Positions 63,920 to 64,000 of a DNA stretch of 64,000 nt are shown in pieces. Position 1 is the stretch's first letter. Each line of letters begins with the position of its first letter. Below the pieces are notes generated by a model that saw nothing but the letters and a program-made list of their open reading frames with translations, ran no database searches and was not told where the DNA came from. The DNA comes from Geomicrobium sp. JCM 19039 (GTDB lineage: Bacteria; Bacillota; Bacilli; Bacillales; Marinococcaceae), in NCBI RefSeq assembly GCF_000698145.1, contig NZ_BAXB01000012.1:62001-126000 (forward strand), in the 5' to 3' direction. The position numbers and the translations under genes are program-made.

Positions 63920-63948
63920 ATTATAGCCCTAGGTGAAAGCGGTGTCAA
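63920..63948 (-). promoter_or_regulatory. Consensus sigma-A promoter of iclR
   Basis: TTGACA (63948-63943), 17 bases, TATAAT (63925-63920) on the minus strand: a perfect match to consensus, ~50 bases before the start. I see nothing further up to the window edge. Confidence 0.85.
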
Positions 63949-64000
63949 CAAAATTCGACATTGTTTTTTGACGATTCCATTCATTGTGGCGTGGAGAGTT

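Noticed and set aside
1-64000. CRISPR array, tRNA or rRNA genes, prophage genes
   Set aside because: No regularly spaced repeats, no cloverleaf or rRNA sequence, and no phage structural genes were noticed on reading.

Overview
The window looks like chromosomal DNA of a Bacillaceae bacterium, probably an alkaliphilic or salt-tolerant relative of Bacillus. Most genes follow the acsA-acu-ccpA-aroA-ytx-murC-ytp/yto-leuS region of B. subtilis. The sodium-type flagellar stator pair MotPS, the bacilliredoxin-like YtxJ, the terpene synthase YtpB and Shine-Dalgarno sites close to AGGAGG all fit this. I cannot name the species.

Layout. 1-6 kb: acetyl-CoA synthetase (partial) divergent from acuABC, then motPS behind ccpA. 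6-17 kb: aroA, stress operon ytxGHJ, murC, a nicotinate phosphoribosyltransferase-like gene, sftA, a repeat-bearing gap, and ytpPQR. 17-25 kb: ytoQ, ytoP, ytzB, trmB, ytmP, a NERD-domain gene, thpR-lrgAB, cysK, ytzE. 25.5-26.9 kb: a TnpB-only IS200/IS605-type element. 27-35 kb: a pseudouridine synthase, a Rossmann protein, an FtsW-like SEDS protein, the YtgP flippase, an Arg/Gly-rich membrane protein, yjbQ, ytfP, and small genes around a second repeat. 35-42 kb: a P-loop kinase, leuS, an MFS transporter, mnmM, an FAD oxidoreductase and more repeat copies. 42-53 kb: a formate module (fdhA-DUF1641-fdhD with a divergent formate/nitrite transporter) beside a nearly complete molybdenum cofactor set (moaA-moeA-mobB-moaE-moaD and, divergently, moaB-mobA-moaC). 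The cofactor genes presumably serve the molybdenum formate dehydrogenase. 53-58 kb: ytpA-ytpB, a gamma-carbonic-anhydrase-like gene, an M29 aminopeptidase and an AEC transporter. 58-64 kb: a sugar-acid locus iclR-tctC-tctB-tctA-kdgK-kdgA, in which a tripartite tricarboxylate-type transporter sits with KDG kinase and KDPG aldolase under an IclR regulator.

A warning dominates the annotation. About 25 genes carry reading-frame breaks, about 30 events in all. Every one fits one or two missing bases, usually in a short homopolymer, and restoring them gives proteins of the usual family length. Because leuS and other core genes are hit as often as accessory ones, I read these as deletions in the sequence data and not as pseudogenes. 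I give such genes as single CDS features and note the break.

The most interesting non-routine items are: a family of ~430 bp intergenic elements with conserved ends that form imperfect terminal inverted repeats; the TnpB element, whose removal would restore the stop codon and shared terminator of its neighbours; the KDG/TTT locus with a repeated candidate operator; and paired sigma-B-like promoters at the formate genes.
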